Of a DNA stretch of 64,000 bases, positions 37,240-45,511 are shown in pieces; within the stretch, counting starts at the first letter, position 1; each line of letters begins with the position of its first letter. Source of the stretch: Desulfovibrio sp. MES5. Its GTDB lineage: Bacteria > Desulfobacterota > Desulfovibrionia > Desulfovibrionales > Desulfovibrionaceae. The notes beneath the pieces were generated by a model. That model was not told the origin of the DNA. It saw only the letters and a list, made by a program, of their open reading frames with translations, and did no database searches. The position numbers and the translations under genes were made by a program. Location of the stretch: NCBI RefSeq assembly GCF_002237645.1, contig NZ_MJUZ01000005.1:22653-86652 (forward strand), given 5' to 3'.

Positions 37240-38262
37240 ATGAGCGCGTATTCCCAATTGTGTGCCTCCATGCAGGCAGCCCCTTCCCGCTGGCTGATTA
37301 CAGGCGTTGCGGGTTTTATCGGTTCCAACCTGCTTGAGCATCTTTTGAAGCTGGGCCAGACCGTCGTCGGGCTGGACAACTTTTTGACCGGCTACCAGAA
37401 AAATCTTGATATGGTGCGTGATATCGTCGGGCCTGAAGCCTGGAGCCGGTTTACCTTCATTGAAGGTGATATTCGCGATATCGACACCTGCCATAAAGCC
37501 TGCGAAGGCGTACAGCACGTGTTGCACGAGGCGGCGCTGGGTTCCGTGCCGCGTTCCATTGATGATCCTTTGCTGTCCAACAGCTGCAATATCACGGGTT
37601 TTCTGCACATGCTTGTGGCCGCCCGCGACGCCGGGGCCAAAAGCTTTGTGTATGCCGCCTCTTCGTCAACCTACGGTGATTCGCCGGAACTGCCCAAGGT
37701 GGAAGACAAGATCGGCCGCCCCCTGTCGCCGTACGCCGTCACCAAGTATGTGGACGAGCTTTACGCCGACGTGTTCAACCGCTGCTATGGCTTTTCCACC
37801 GTCGGGCTGCGCTATTTCAACGTGTTCGGCCAACGTCAGGATCCCTACGGCGCATATGCCGCCGTTGTGCCGCAGTGGTTCGCCAGCCTCATCAAGGGCG
37901 AAACCGTCTATGTGAACGGCGACGGCGAAACCAGCCGTGACTTCTGCTACATTGACAACGTTGTGGAGGCCAACCTGCTGGCCAGCTTTGCCCAGGGCGA
38001 AGCCGCCAACACTATCTACAATGTGGCCTTTGGTCAGCGCACCACCCTCAATGAGCTTTTTGACCTTATCCGCGAAGAGGTGGCCCGCCATAAGCCCGAA
38101 GCCCTCAGCGCCAAGGCCGAACACCGCGATTTTCGCGCGGGAGACGTGCGCCACAGCCTGGCCGACATCAGCCGCGCCGCTACCCGGCTGGGGTATGCCC
38201 CCCGCTTTGATGTGCGTCAGGGCCTGCGTCTGGCCGGCGACTGGTACGCCGCCAACCTGTAG
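37240..38262 (+). CDS. NAD-dependent UDP-N-acetylhexosamine 4-epimerase (WbpP/TviC-like)
   Basis: The 340-residue extended short-chain dehydrogenase has the nucleotide site [15 protein letters not shown], the serine region [13 protein letters not shown] and YAVTK, which supplies the catalytic Tyr and Lys. The residue pattern [17 protein letters not shown] is that of UDP-GlcNAc/UDP-GlcNAcA C4-epimerases. Their products feed O-antigen or capsule synthesis. The start has AGGA 8 nt upstream. It diverges from the glycosyltransferase pair and ends in a strong terminator. Confidence 0.9.
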   Translation: MSAYSQLCASMQAAPSRWLITGVAGFIGSNLLEHLLKLGQTVVGLDNFLTGYQKNLDMVRDIVGPEAWSRFTFIEGDIRDIDTCHKACEGVQHVLHEAALGSVPRSIDDPLLSNSCNITGFLHMLVAARDAGAKSFVYAASSSTYGDSPELPKVEDKIGRPLSPYAVTKYVDELYADVFNRCYGFSTVGLRYFNVFGQRQDPYGAYAAVVPQWFASLIKGETVYVNGDGETSRDFCYIDNVVEANLLASFAQGEAANTIYNVAFGQRTTLNELFDLIREEVARHKPEALSAKAEHRDFRAGDVRHSLADISRAATRLGYAPRFDVRQGLRLAGDWYAANL

Positions 38263-38333
38263 CCCCGCTACGCCAGCACGGCCGCAGCCCAGCTTTACCA
38301 GCGCCGCCGCTGCCGCGCACGGCGAAAATATCT

Positions 38334-38370
38334 AAAAAGCCGTCAGCCCATTTGGGCTGACGGCTTTTTT
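38334..38370 (+). terminator. Rho-independent terminator after the epimerase gene
   Basis: AAAAAGCCGTCAGCCCA-TT-TGGGCTGACGGCTTTTTT is an almost perfect hairpin ending in six T, 72 bp after the stop. Confidence 0.9.
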
Positions 38371-38390
38371 GCGCGCCATGCGCTGTCAAT

Positions 38391-38465
38391 ATGGAATGCT
38401 TTGTGGAGGAGGTTGCTCTGTGGGGGGGGACCCTTTTGCAAAAGGGCCCCTCCCACACAAAAACT
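38391..38465. repeat. Gene-end hairpin repeat, copy 5
   Basis: Core hairpin 38420-38458 (TGTGGGGGGGACCC...GGGCCCCTCCCACACA). GGAATGCTTTGTGG lies on the epimerase side, the orientation seen at other gene ends. Confidence 0.75.
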
Positions 38466-38495
38466 TCAAGCCAATTCGTCTAAAGGGCTGCGCGC

Positions 38496-40802
38496 CTATT
38501 GTTTGCGCGTAGAATTGTAAAAGTTGATCAGGCAGCCATCGAGGATGATCTGACGCTCGTCATCGGTCAGGTCCTTGAGGGTAAGCGCTATCTGCTCGGC
38601 GTTGCCGTTTTCGCGCACGACGTAGGCCAGTATGGTGGGCTCGGCGTTTTGCACGGCCTTGCGCACGTCGGGCACGGCCAGCCAGTCGCCCACCTTGAGG
38701 GTCGCGGCAAGATCGGCGTCAGTAATGAAGGGCAGCATGCCCCAGTTGATAAGGTTGGAGCGGTAACGCTTGGTGGCGTATTCCACGGCCAGGTTGGCCC
38801 ATCCGCCGAGCACCTTCTGGCAGGACGCAGCCTGCTCGCGGGCCGAACCGTCGCCGGGTTTCACGGCAAAGATGGTGGACCCGAGGCCCACGTTCCTGAG
38901 GTCGGAGGCTCCCTGCATGATGTCCAGCCCGCAGAGGGCGAAAAGGGCGCGGGCGCGGGCCACGAGTTCAGGATTAGCCGGATTGGCAAGCCGCGCCTTT
39001 TCCATGGCGTCGACAGCCTTGGCGCGCTCGACATAGCCGGGGTCTTTGCGCGACAGGGTGTATTCCGCCAGTTTGAGGGGGTTGGAGCGCAACGACGAGG
39101 TTTCGCCCGAGGGGATAAGCTCGTCCGTGGTGGTGACAGGGTCGGTAATGACGCTGGCCACCTGGAGCAGCAGGTGTTCCGGCAGGGCGCTCATGGCGGG
39201 CCAGTCCGCGATATTGGGGCCAAAGATCAGGGGCACTTCGGGCTTGGGGTTGCCAAAGCCGTTGTATACGCGGCGATGGTAGATGAGCGGCTCAAAGCGG
39301 TAGTCGAGGTTCACGTCGGCAAGGCCGGGCGCGGACCAGTCAAGGTCAGTGGCCGGGGTCAGGCGGCCTCCGTGGGCCGCCGTGGCGGCAATGGAGCGCG
39401 CGTCCATAAGGGCCACGGCTGAAAGCTGGCCGTTGGACGGCTTGGAGCCCTCGCGGTTGGGGAAGTTGCGCGTGGTGTGCCGGATAGACAGCGCGCCGTG
39501 CGCCGGGGTGTCGCCCGCGCCGAAACAGGGGCCGCAGAAGGCGTTTTTGAGCACAGCGCCAGCGGCCATGAGCTTGGCCGTGGAACCGTTGTTGACCAGG
39601 GCAAGGCCCTGCGGTTCGCTGGCAGGGTAGACGGACAGGCTGAAGGCCAGGTTGCCCGTGCTCTTGCCGTCAAGGATGGCGCCGGCCAGCGTGATGTTTT
39701 CAAAACTGCCGCCAGCGCAGCCGGCAATGATGCCCTGGTCCACCCACACGCCGCCGTCGCGGATCTTGCCGCAGAGGTTCAGCCCCTTGGCGGCGTCGCC
39801 AAACTGCTTGCGGGCTTCGTCTTCAACCTGGGCCAGCAGTTCGGGAGCGTGCCGCACCACTTCGGCCACGGGGTAGGCATTGCTGGGGTGGAAGGGCAGA
39901 GCGATCATGGGCACGATCTTGCCAAGGTCAATGCGGATGAGGCCGTCATAACAGGCCGGGCCTTCGAGGCGCAGTTCCGCGTAATCCTGGGCGCGGCCGT
40001 GCTTTTCAAGGTACTGGCGCACTTTGTCGTCCGTGGTCCAGATGGACGAAAGGCAGGTGGTTTCCGTGGTCATGACGTCGATGCCGCAGCGGTATTCCAC
40101 CGAAAGGCCTGCAACGCCGGGGCCCATAAATTCCAGCACCTTGTTTTTCACAAAGCCGTTCTTGAACACGGCGGCGATAAGGGCGAGGGCCACGTCCTGC
40201 GGGCCGACGCCAGGGCGCGGCGCGCCTTCAAGCCATACGGCGATTTTTTGCGGATTGGCCACGTCATAGGTTTTGCCAAGAAGCTGCTTGACGAGTTCCG
40301 GGCCGCCTTCGCCAATGGCCATGACGCCGAGAGCGCCGTAGCGGGTGTGGCTGTCGGAACCAAGAATCATGCCGCCGCATTTGGTCATCATTTCACGTAC
40401 ATACTGATGGATGACAGCAAGGTGCGGGGGTACGAAGATGCCGCCGTATTTCTGCGCGGCCGCGAGACCGAAAAGGTGGTCGTCCTCATTGATGGTGCCG
40501 CCCACGGCGCAGAGGCTGTTGTGGCAGTTGGTGAGGGCGTACGGCACGGGAAATTCCGTAAGACCGCTGGCGCGGGCCGTCTGGACGATGCCCACGTAGG
40601 TAATGTCGTGGGAGGCGAGAGCGTCGAAACGGATGCGCAACACGTCCTCGTTCTGGTCAACGGTATTATGCGCGGCAAGAATGCGGGCAGCCAGGCTGTT
40701 TTTGCGCGCGGCTTCCACATCCACACCCTTTGCGCGGGCCTCTTCGGCACTGACGATGGAGTTTCCGTCAATGACAATGGCATTGCTTATGAGTTCAATC
40801 AT
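38496..40802 (-). CDS. Aconitase-family hydratase (YbhJ-like)
   Basis: The 768-residue protein is an aconitase-superfamily enzyme: ILGSDSHTRYGALGVMAIGEGG for the substrate site, a [4Fe-4S] ligand cysteine in IIAGCAGGSFENI and the CXXC pair in KNAFCGPCFGAGD. A swivel domain follows with GSSREHA-like residues replaced by a divergent C-terminal region. It is closer in layout to the E. coli YbhJ hydratase than to AcnA/AcnB. Because icd and a Re-citrate-synthase-like gene lie just upstream, conversion of citrate to isocitrate is the likely job. AGGAAGG lies 8 nt before the start. The LysE-type gene ends 48 bp upstream. Confidence 0.85.
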   Translation of the reverse strand: MIELISNAIVIDGNSIVSAEEARAKGVDVEAARKNSLAARILAAHNTVDQNEDVLRIRFDALASHDITYVGIVQTARASGLTEFPVPYALTNCHNSLCAVGGTINEDDHLFGLAAAQKYGGIFVPPHLAVIHQYVREMMTKCGGMILGSDSHTRYGALGVMAIGEGGPELVKQLLGKTYDVANPQKIAVWLEGAPRPGVGPQDVALALIAAVFKNGFVKNKVLEFMGPGVAGLSVEYRCGIDVMTTETTCLSSIWTTDDKVRQYLEKHGRAQDYAELRLEGPACYDGLIRIDLGKIVPMIALPFHPSNAYPVAEVVRHAPELLAQVEDEARKQFGDAAKGLNLCGKIRDGGVWVDQGIIAGCAGGSFENITLAGAILDGKSTGNLAFSLSVYPASEPQGLALVNNGSTAKLMAAGAVLKNAFCGPCFGAGDTPAHGALSIRHTTRNFPNREGSKPSNGQLSAVALMDARSIAATAAHGGRLTPATDLDWSAPGLADVNLDYRFEPLIYHRRVYNGFGNPKPEVPLIFGPNIADWPAMSALPEHLLLQVASVITDPVTTTDELIPSGETSSLRSNPLKLAEYTLSRKDPGYVERAKAVDAMEKARLANPANPELVARARALFALCGLDIMQGASDLRNVGLGSTIFAVKPGDGSAREQAASCQKVLGGWANLAVEYATKRYRSNLINWGMLPFITDADLAATLKVGDWLAVPDVRKAVQNAEPTILAYVVRENGNAEQIALTLKDLTDDERQIILDGCLINFYNSTRKQ

Positions 40803-40850
40803 GGTGGCAGACCTTCCTGCTGGGTTTTGGGGTCGCTGGCGCGACGCTGG

Positions 40851-41579
40851 TTAGCGGGACTGCGCCGCGGCCAGTTTGAGGCCGAAGGCTATGAAGACGA
40901 AACCTGTAAAGCGTTGCAGCCAGAGCTGAAAGCGGCTGTTTTCAAAAACGTGGCGCACCCGGCCCAGCATGTAGGCTAGGGGGACGTACCAGAAAAGGCA
41001 CAGGGCCGACATGATGCCGCCAAGCTCCAGAAACTGGGGCGCCAGCGGAGCATGGGGGTTGGTGAACTGCGGCAGAAACGTCAAAAAAATGATGACGGCC
41101 TTGGGGTTGAGGGCATTGGTCAAAAAGCCCTGCCAGAAAAACCTCCACCATCGGCGGGGCGAAAGGCGCTGCGTTGCAGCAGAATCTGCAGCAGTGCCAT
41201 GATGAGCCTCTCCGCGAGCATCTGCCCTGGCATCTGCACGGGCACTTTCGCCGTCACGCGGCGCAGTTTTCACCACAGCGGCGCTGACGGCTCCGTTGTG
41301 GCGCAGGGCCTGGACGCCAAGCCAGATAAGGTAGGCCGCGCCTATATACTTCAGTATGCTGAACCACAGCATGGACTGGGCGATAATGGCGGATATGCCC
41401 AGCATGGCGGCGGTAGTGTGCACACAGATGCCAAGGGCCACGCCGCAGGCGGCGGCCTGCCCCTGCGGGCGGCCATTGAGCAGGGATATCTTGGCGATGA
41501 GGGCAAAGTCGGGCCCCGGCAACATCACCAGTATGGCCGCCATGGGTATGAAGAGCAGCAGGGTTTCCAGTGAAATCAT
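40851..41579 (-). CDS. LysE/RhtB-family amino acid exporter
   Basis: The 242-residue protein has about six hydrophobic segments. The family signature is near the start (IPMAAILVMLPGPDFALIAK) and WQGFLTNALNPKAVIIFLTF is in the second half. The family exports amino acids such as threonine, homoserine or leucine. The loop between helices 3 and 4 is expanded by about 35 Ala/Asp/Arg-rich residues that repeat ARADARADAR. It sits between icd and the hydratase on the same strand without an obvious functional link to them. Confidence 0.88.
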   Translation of the reverse strand: MISLETLLLFIPMAAILVMLPGPDFALIAKISLLNGRPQGQAAACGVALGICVHTTAAMLGISAIIAQSMLWFSILKYIGAAYLIWLGVQALRHNGAVSAAVVKTAPRDGESARADARADARGEAHHGTAADSAATQRLSPRRWWRFFWQGFLTNALNPKAVIIFLTFLPQFTNPHAPLAPQFLELGGIMSALCLFWYVPLAYMLGRVRHVFENSRFQLWLQRFTGFVFIAFGLKLAAAQSR

Positions 41580-41899
41580 GACAACAACCTTGGAGATGAA
41601 AAGAAGGACGTACAGGCAGCAGGCACGCCAGCGCCACGTACTCGTCGTTAGCCACTCGTCGCAAGCTACTCGCGGCGTTCAGGCAGCGGCCCTGGGGCCG
41701 TTTCACGTTGCTGCGGCACCGCATGCCGTGCGGACGGCCTGGAGCAATGGCACGCCGAACTGTTCAGGCGACTGCGGGAACAGCGCTCGCGTGCGGGCGC
41801 AAGTGCGGTTTGCCCGCGCTGAAACGTGTTGTAACGGGCCGTAACGGGAGCGCTGTCAGCCGTGAACATGCCTCACTCAACGCGGCCACGCTTTTCCGC

Positions 41900-41958
41900 T
41901 TTAAGGAGAAGGGGCCCCGGCCCTGCCTCGGCAGTCTCAGGCCGGGGCACCTTCTCCT
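41900..41958 (-). terminator. Long hairpin after icd
   Basis: AAGGAGAAGG...CCCCGGCC pairs imperfectly with GGCCGGGGCACCTTCTCCT, giving a long GC-rich stem 11 bp after the icd stop. It ends the citrate synthase-icd transcript or attenuates it. The rest of 41580-41968 shows no gene. Confidence 0.7.
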
Positions 41959-41968
41959 GTAGGGCCTG

Positions 41969-43111
41969 CTACAGATATGCTCCGATAATGTCGCCGAATT
42001 CCTTGCAGCCCACCACGCGGGAGCCGGTGACCTGCGCGGCCAGGTCTTCGGTGACGGACTTGCCCGTGATGGCTCTGCCCACGGCCTCGCGGATGCGGTT
42101 TGCCGCTTCGTGCTGGCCCAGATGTTCCAGCATGAGCGCTCCGCACAGGATGACGCTGCCGGGGTTGGCCTTGTCCTTGCCTGCGATGGTGGGGGCTGTG
42201 CCGTGTGTGGCCTCGTAAAAGGCGAGGGTGTCGGACATGTTGACGCCGGGGGCCAGCCCAAGGCCGCCCACCTGCGCCGCCAGCGCGTCGGAGATATAGT
42301 CGCCGTTGAGGTTGGGGGTGGCCAGCACCTGATACTGTTCAGGACGCAGCAGGGCCTCCTGGAACATGGCGTCGGCTATGCGGTCTTTGACCACCAGACG
42401 TCCGGGCACGGGTTCTTTTTCGGTGCAGGTGAGGTCGCCGAATTCCTGCGCGGCCACATCGTAGCCCCACTGGCGAAAAGCGCCCTCGGTGAATTTCATG
42501 ATATTGCCCTTGTGCACAAGGGTGAGGCTTTCCTGCTTCTGGTCCAGGGCGAAGCGCAGGGCGCGGCGCACAAGACGCTTGGAACCGGCTTCTGTCATGG
42601 GCTTGATGCCCACGGCGGCAGTATCGCCCACCTTGGTCACGCCGAGTTCGTCACGCAGAAAGGCGATAAGCTTGCGGGCTTCGGGGGTATTGGCGGCAAA
42701 TTCCACTCCCGCGTACACGTCTTCGGTATTTTCGCGAAAGATAACCATGTTGACGCGATCTGGATGCTTGACCGGGGTTTCCAGGCCTTCAAAGTGCCGC
42801 ACGGGGCGGATGCAGGCGTAGAGGTCAAGGGTCTGGCGCAGGGCCACGTTAAGGCTGCGTATGCCCGTGCCCACGGGGGTGCCCAGGGGGCCCTTCATGG
42901 CGAGTTCGGCATGGCGCAGGGCTTCAAGGGTGGCGTCGGGCAGGGGGTGGCCCGTTTCTTTCACGGCTTTGTCGCCGGCCAGCAGTTCCACCCAGTCAAG
43001 GGTAAGGTCGGCCCCGGCGGCGCGGATGGCCCCTTCGATAACCGGGCGGGCGGCCTGCCAGATTTCCGGGCCGATGCCGTCGCCTTCAATCCAGTACACT
43101 GTCTTGCGCAT
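41969..43111 (-). CDS. icd: Isocitrate dehydrogenase
   Basis: Icd oxidises isocitrate to 2-oxoglutarate, supplying glutamate synthesis in sulfate reducers. The 380-residue protein carries IRSLNVALRQTLDLYACIRP with the substrate-binding (in E. coli phosphorylatable) serine, VIFRENTEDVYAGVE, the metal-binding YISDALAAQVGG and the cofactor region ATHGTAPTIAGKDKANP. It is shorter than the 416-residue E. coli enzyme. AAGGA lies 8-9 nt upstream of the start. It is downstream of the Re-citrate-synthase-like gene, with a palindromic repeat between them. Confidence 0.93.
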   Translation of the reverse strand: MRKTVYWIEGDGIGPEIWQAARPVIEGAIRAAGADLTLDWVELLAGDKAVKETGHPLPDATLEALRHAELAMKGPLGTPVGTGIRSLNVALRQTLDLYACIRPVRHFEGLETPVKHPDRVNMVIFRENTEDVYAGVEFAANTPEARKLIAFLRDELGVTKVGDTAAVGIKPMTEAGSKRLVRRALRFALDQKQESLTLVHKGNIMKFTEGAFRQWGYDVAAQEFGDLTCTEKEPVPGRLVVKDRIADAMFQEALLRPEQYQVLATPNLNGDYISDALAAQVGGLGLAPGVNMSDTLAFYEATHGTAPTIAGKDKANPGSVILCGALMLEHLGQHEAANRIREAVGRAITGKSVTEDLAAQVTGSRVVGCKEFGDIIGAYL

Positions 43112-43172
43112 GTTCCCCTGTCCTTTTGAGTGTCAGTGAATATGAAACAGGCCGGGCACCTTGAATCAGAGT

Positions 43173-43200
43173 AACTTTGAGAATGTTCATTCTCAAAGTT
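43173..43200. repeat. TTGAGAAT palindrome, copy B (icd upstream region)
   Basis: AACTTTGAGAAT-GTTC-ATTCTCAAAGTT is a perfect 12-bp-arm palindrome 61 bp upstream of the icd start, followed by GATACGCTCGCTTCGGTGC as in copy A. Confidence 0.6.
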
Positions 43201-43334
43201 CAAGATACGCTCGCTTCGGTGCTTAACCGCGCAAGTAAATTGCGCTTGCACCTTTGCGGCGGGCGTCTGCTCCCGCAGCCGCCAGAGCAGCTTTTAAAAA
43301 GTGAAACTGCTCTTACCCGGCCCATCTGATAACG

Positions 43335-45170
43335 CTAGTCGCCGTCTTCGTGCTCGTCCACTTCGTGCTGGAGCGAACGCGCACGCTTGAGCAGTTCCTC
43401 AAGCTGGATGTCCACGCCGATGACGCCGACGATCTTGTCCTTTTCGTCAGTGACGGCGCAGGAAACGGTGATGATGAGCTTGCCCGTGAAGTGCGACTGG
43501 TACACGTCCATGATGTGCAGGTCGCCGCTCTGCATGGGCATCTTGAACCACTGGCGGCCGGAGAAGTCGTAGCCAATGGGCAGGGCTTCGTAGGTTTCCT
43601 TGTACACGGGGTCGGTAATGGCCGAGCATTTGAGGCGACCCTGGGCGTCCGTGAGGTAGCAGTACTGGATAAAGGGGTATTCGCGTACGAATTCGTCCAG
43701 TCTGCCGCAGGCCTTTTTGCCGAAGTCCAGCAAATCCTTGTTGCGCACGAGCCGCACAATGATGTTGGCGGCCAGCTCGCCCGCAAGCTGCTTCATGTGG
43801 TCAAATTCCGAAGCGAAGAGTTCGGGCATGAACTTTTGCACCAGAGCTTCCATTTCTTCGTGCGAGAAGTGGGTGGTGCGCCCGGTCTCTTCGTAAACGG
43901 CCATGATGGCATCATAAATGCTGCCCACGGCAGGGTGCTTTTTGGAGACCTGCTGGTCTTTTTCAAGCTTGAGGTTGGTGTTGATCCAGTATGCCACGCC
44001 AGCGCGGCCCGTTTTGTCGGTAATAATGATGGGCACGGGGCGGCCAAGCAAATGGTTGGTATCGAAGATATTGTAGATTTCTTCGTTCTTGGCCAGGCCG
44101 TCGGCATGCACGCCCGCGCTGGTGGCGTTGAAGTCGCGCCCCACAAAGGGATAGTTGTGGGGGATGCGGTAGTGCAGTTCTTTTTCAAAAAACTGGGCCA
44201 CTTCGTCCAGAATGGTGGTGTCCGCTGCGGCGTCGTCGCCCGTGAGGGAAATGTACTCAATCAGCAGGGCTTCCAGCGGGGTGTTGCCGGTGCGTTCGCC
44301 AAAGCCGAAAAGCGTACTGTTGACCGCGCCGCAGCCATGCAGCCACGCGGTAACGCCGTTGACCAGCACCTTGTGAAAGTCGTTGTGCCCGTGCCACTCA
44401 AGCCACTGGCCAGGCACGCCCGCCTCATCGGTGAAGGCGCGCACGATGCGCTGCACCGAGCGGGGCAGCGCCGCGCCGGGGTAGGGCACGCCATAGCCCA
44501 TGGTGTCGCACAGGCGGATTTTGACCGGCATGCCGCTCTGGCTTGAAAGCTCCATAAGCCGCTGGGCCAGGGGCAGGCAGAAGCCGTAAATATCGGCCCT
44601 GGTGATGTCCTCGAAGTGACAGCGGGGTATGATGCCCCATTCCAGCGCCTGTTCGGCCATGCCCACATACATGTCCATGGCCTGCTGGCGGGTTTTGCCC
44701 AGTTTGAGAAAAATATGGTAGTCCGACACGCTGGTAAGCATGCCGGTTTCGTCAAATTCCATATCGCGGGCCAGCTTGAGGTCATCCTTGGTGGCGCGTA
44801 TCCAGGCCGTCACCCGGGGAAAGCGGTAGCCCCTGGCGCGGCACACGTCGATGCACTTGCGGTCCTTGGCGGAGTAAAGAAAAAATTCCGAAGCGGTGAT
44901 GAGCCCGGTTTTGCCGCCAAGACGATGCAGAAAGTCAAACATCTTGGCCACCTGCTTGACCGTATAGGGCGGGCGCGCCTGCTGGCCGTCGCGAAAGGTG
45001 GTGTCGGTGATGCGCATCTGTTCCGCAGGGCGCGGAGCGAGCAGCACTTCGTCAAAGGACGTGCGGCAAATGCTGGTATAGGGAAAAAGTTCGCGGTAGA
45101 GCTGTGGTTTTTCAGGCTCCTGCATGGCCAGGGTGCGGCTGCCTCCGCTTTGATGGATGATATTGCTCAT
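43335..45170 (-). CDS. Re-citrate synthase-like enzyme (homocitrate synthase family) with C-terminal Cache-like domain
   Basis: Residues 51-330 of this 611-residue protein are an HMGL-like TIM barrel with the catalytic ITDTTFRDGQQ (53-63) and the metal-binding HGHND (H260, H262). A LeuA-type C-terminal segment SAGVHADG (351-358) follows. The family includes isopropylmalate and homocitrate synthases and the (Re)-citrate synthase used by several strict anaerobes. Adjacent icd and an aconitase-like gene favour citrate synthesis here. Residues about 500-592 are unusual: YCYLTDAQGRL, FSGRQWFKMPMQSG and CAVTDEKDKIVGVIGVDIQ form the pattern of a Cache/PDC sensor domain. The start at 45170 follows GGGAG. 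A 340-bp gap with no other gene separates it from the divergent RNase gene. Confidence 0.85.
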   Translation of the reverse strand: MSNIIHQSGGSRTLAMQEPEKPQLYRELFPYTSICRTSFDEVLLAPRPAEQMRITDTTFRDGQQARPPYTVKQVAKMFDFLHRLGGKTGLITASEFFLYSAKDRKCIDVCRARGYRFPRVTAWIRATKDDLKLARDMEFDETGMLTSVSDYHIFLKLGKTRQQAMDMYVGMAEQALEWGIIPRCHFEDITRADIYGFCLPLAQRLMELSSQSGMPVKIRLCDTMGYGVPYPGAALPRSVQRIVRAFTDEAGVPGQWLEWHGHNDFHKVLVNGVTAWLHGCGAVNSTLFGFGERTGNTPLEALLIEYISLTGDDAAADTTILDEVAQFFEKELHYRIPHNYPFVGRDFNATSAGVHADGLAKNEEIYNIFDTNHLLGRPVPIIITDKTGRAGVAYWINTNLKLEKDQQVSKKHPAVGSIYDAIMAVYEETGRTTHFSHEEMEALVQKFMPELFASEFDHMKQLAGELAANIIVRLVRNKDLLDFGKKACGRLDEFVREYPFIQYCYLTDAQGRLKCSAITDPVYKETYEALPIGYDFSGRQWFKMPMQSGDLHIMDVYQSHFTGKLIITVSCAVTDEKDKIVGVIGVDIQLEELLKRARSLQHEVDEHEDGD

Positions 45171-45511
45171 ATGCTCCCGCCGGCTCGCGCTGTGCGCGCG
45201 GAAAAAAGTTGTCCGTGGAACGCTTTTATAGCGGCTTCGCGATTCCCCGTCCAGTATGCGCGGGGCGCGCCAGTTCGCTGGCATTGCCCGGCATGGCCGC
45301 CAGGTGGCGGGCAATGCCCGTATGCGCCCGTCACGGCGGAAACAGGGGAACGTACGCGCGCTGGCGTTTCAGTAAAAATCCGCATTAAAATGGCTGCCGT
45401 ATGGTTGTGCCGCCACGCAGGCACTTGCCAGAAGAACAAAAATAAAGGATTGTCCCTGTCGAAGGCGTGCGGCGGCAAGGCTTGTCTGGCGCGCCTTCTG
45501 AAGGAGCAGGC

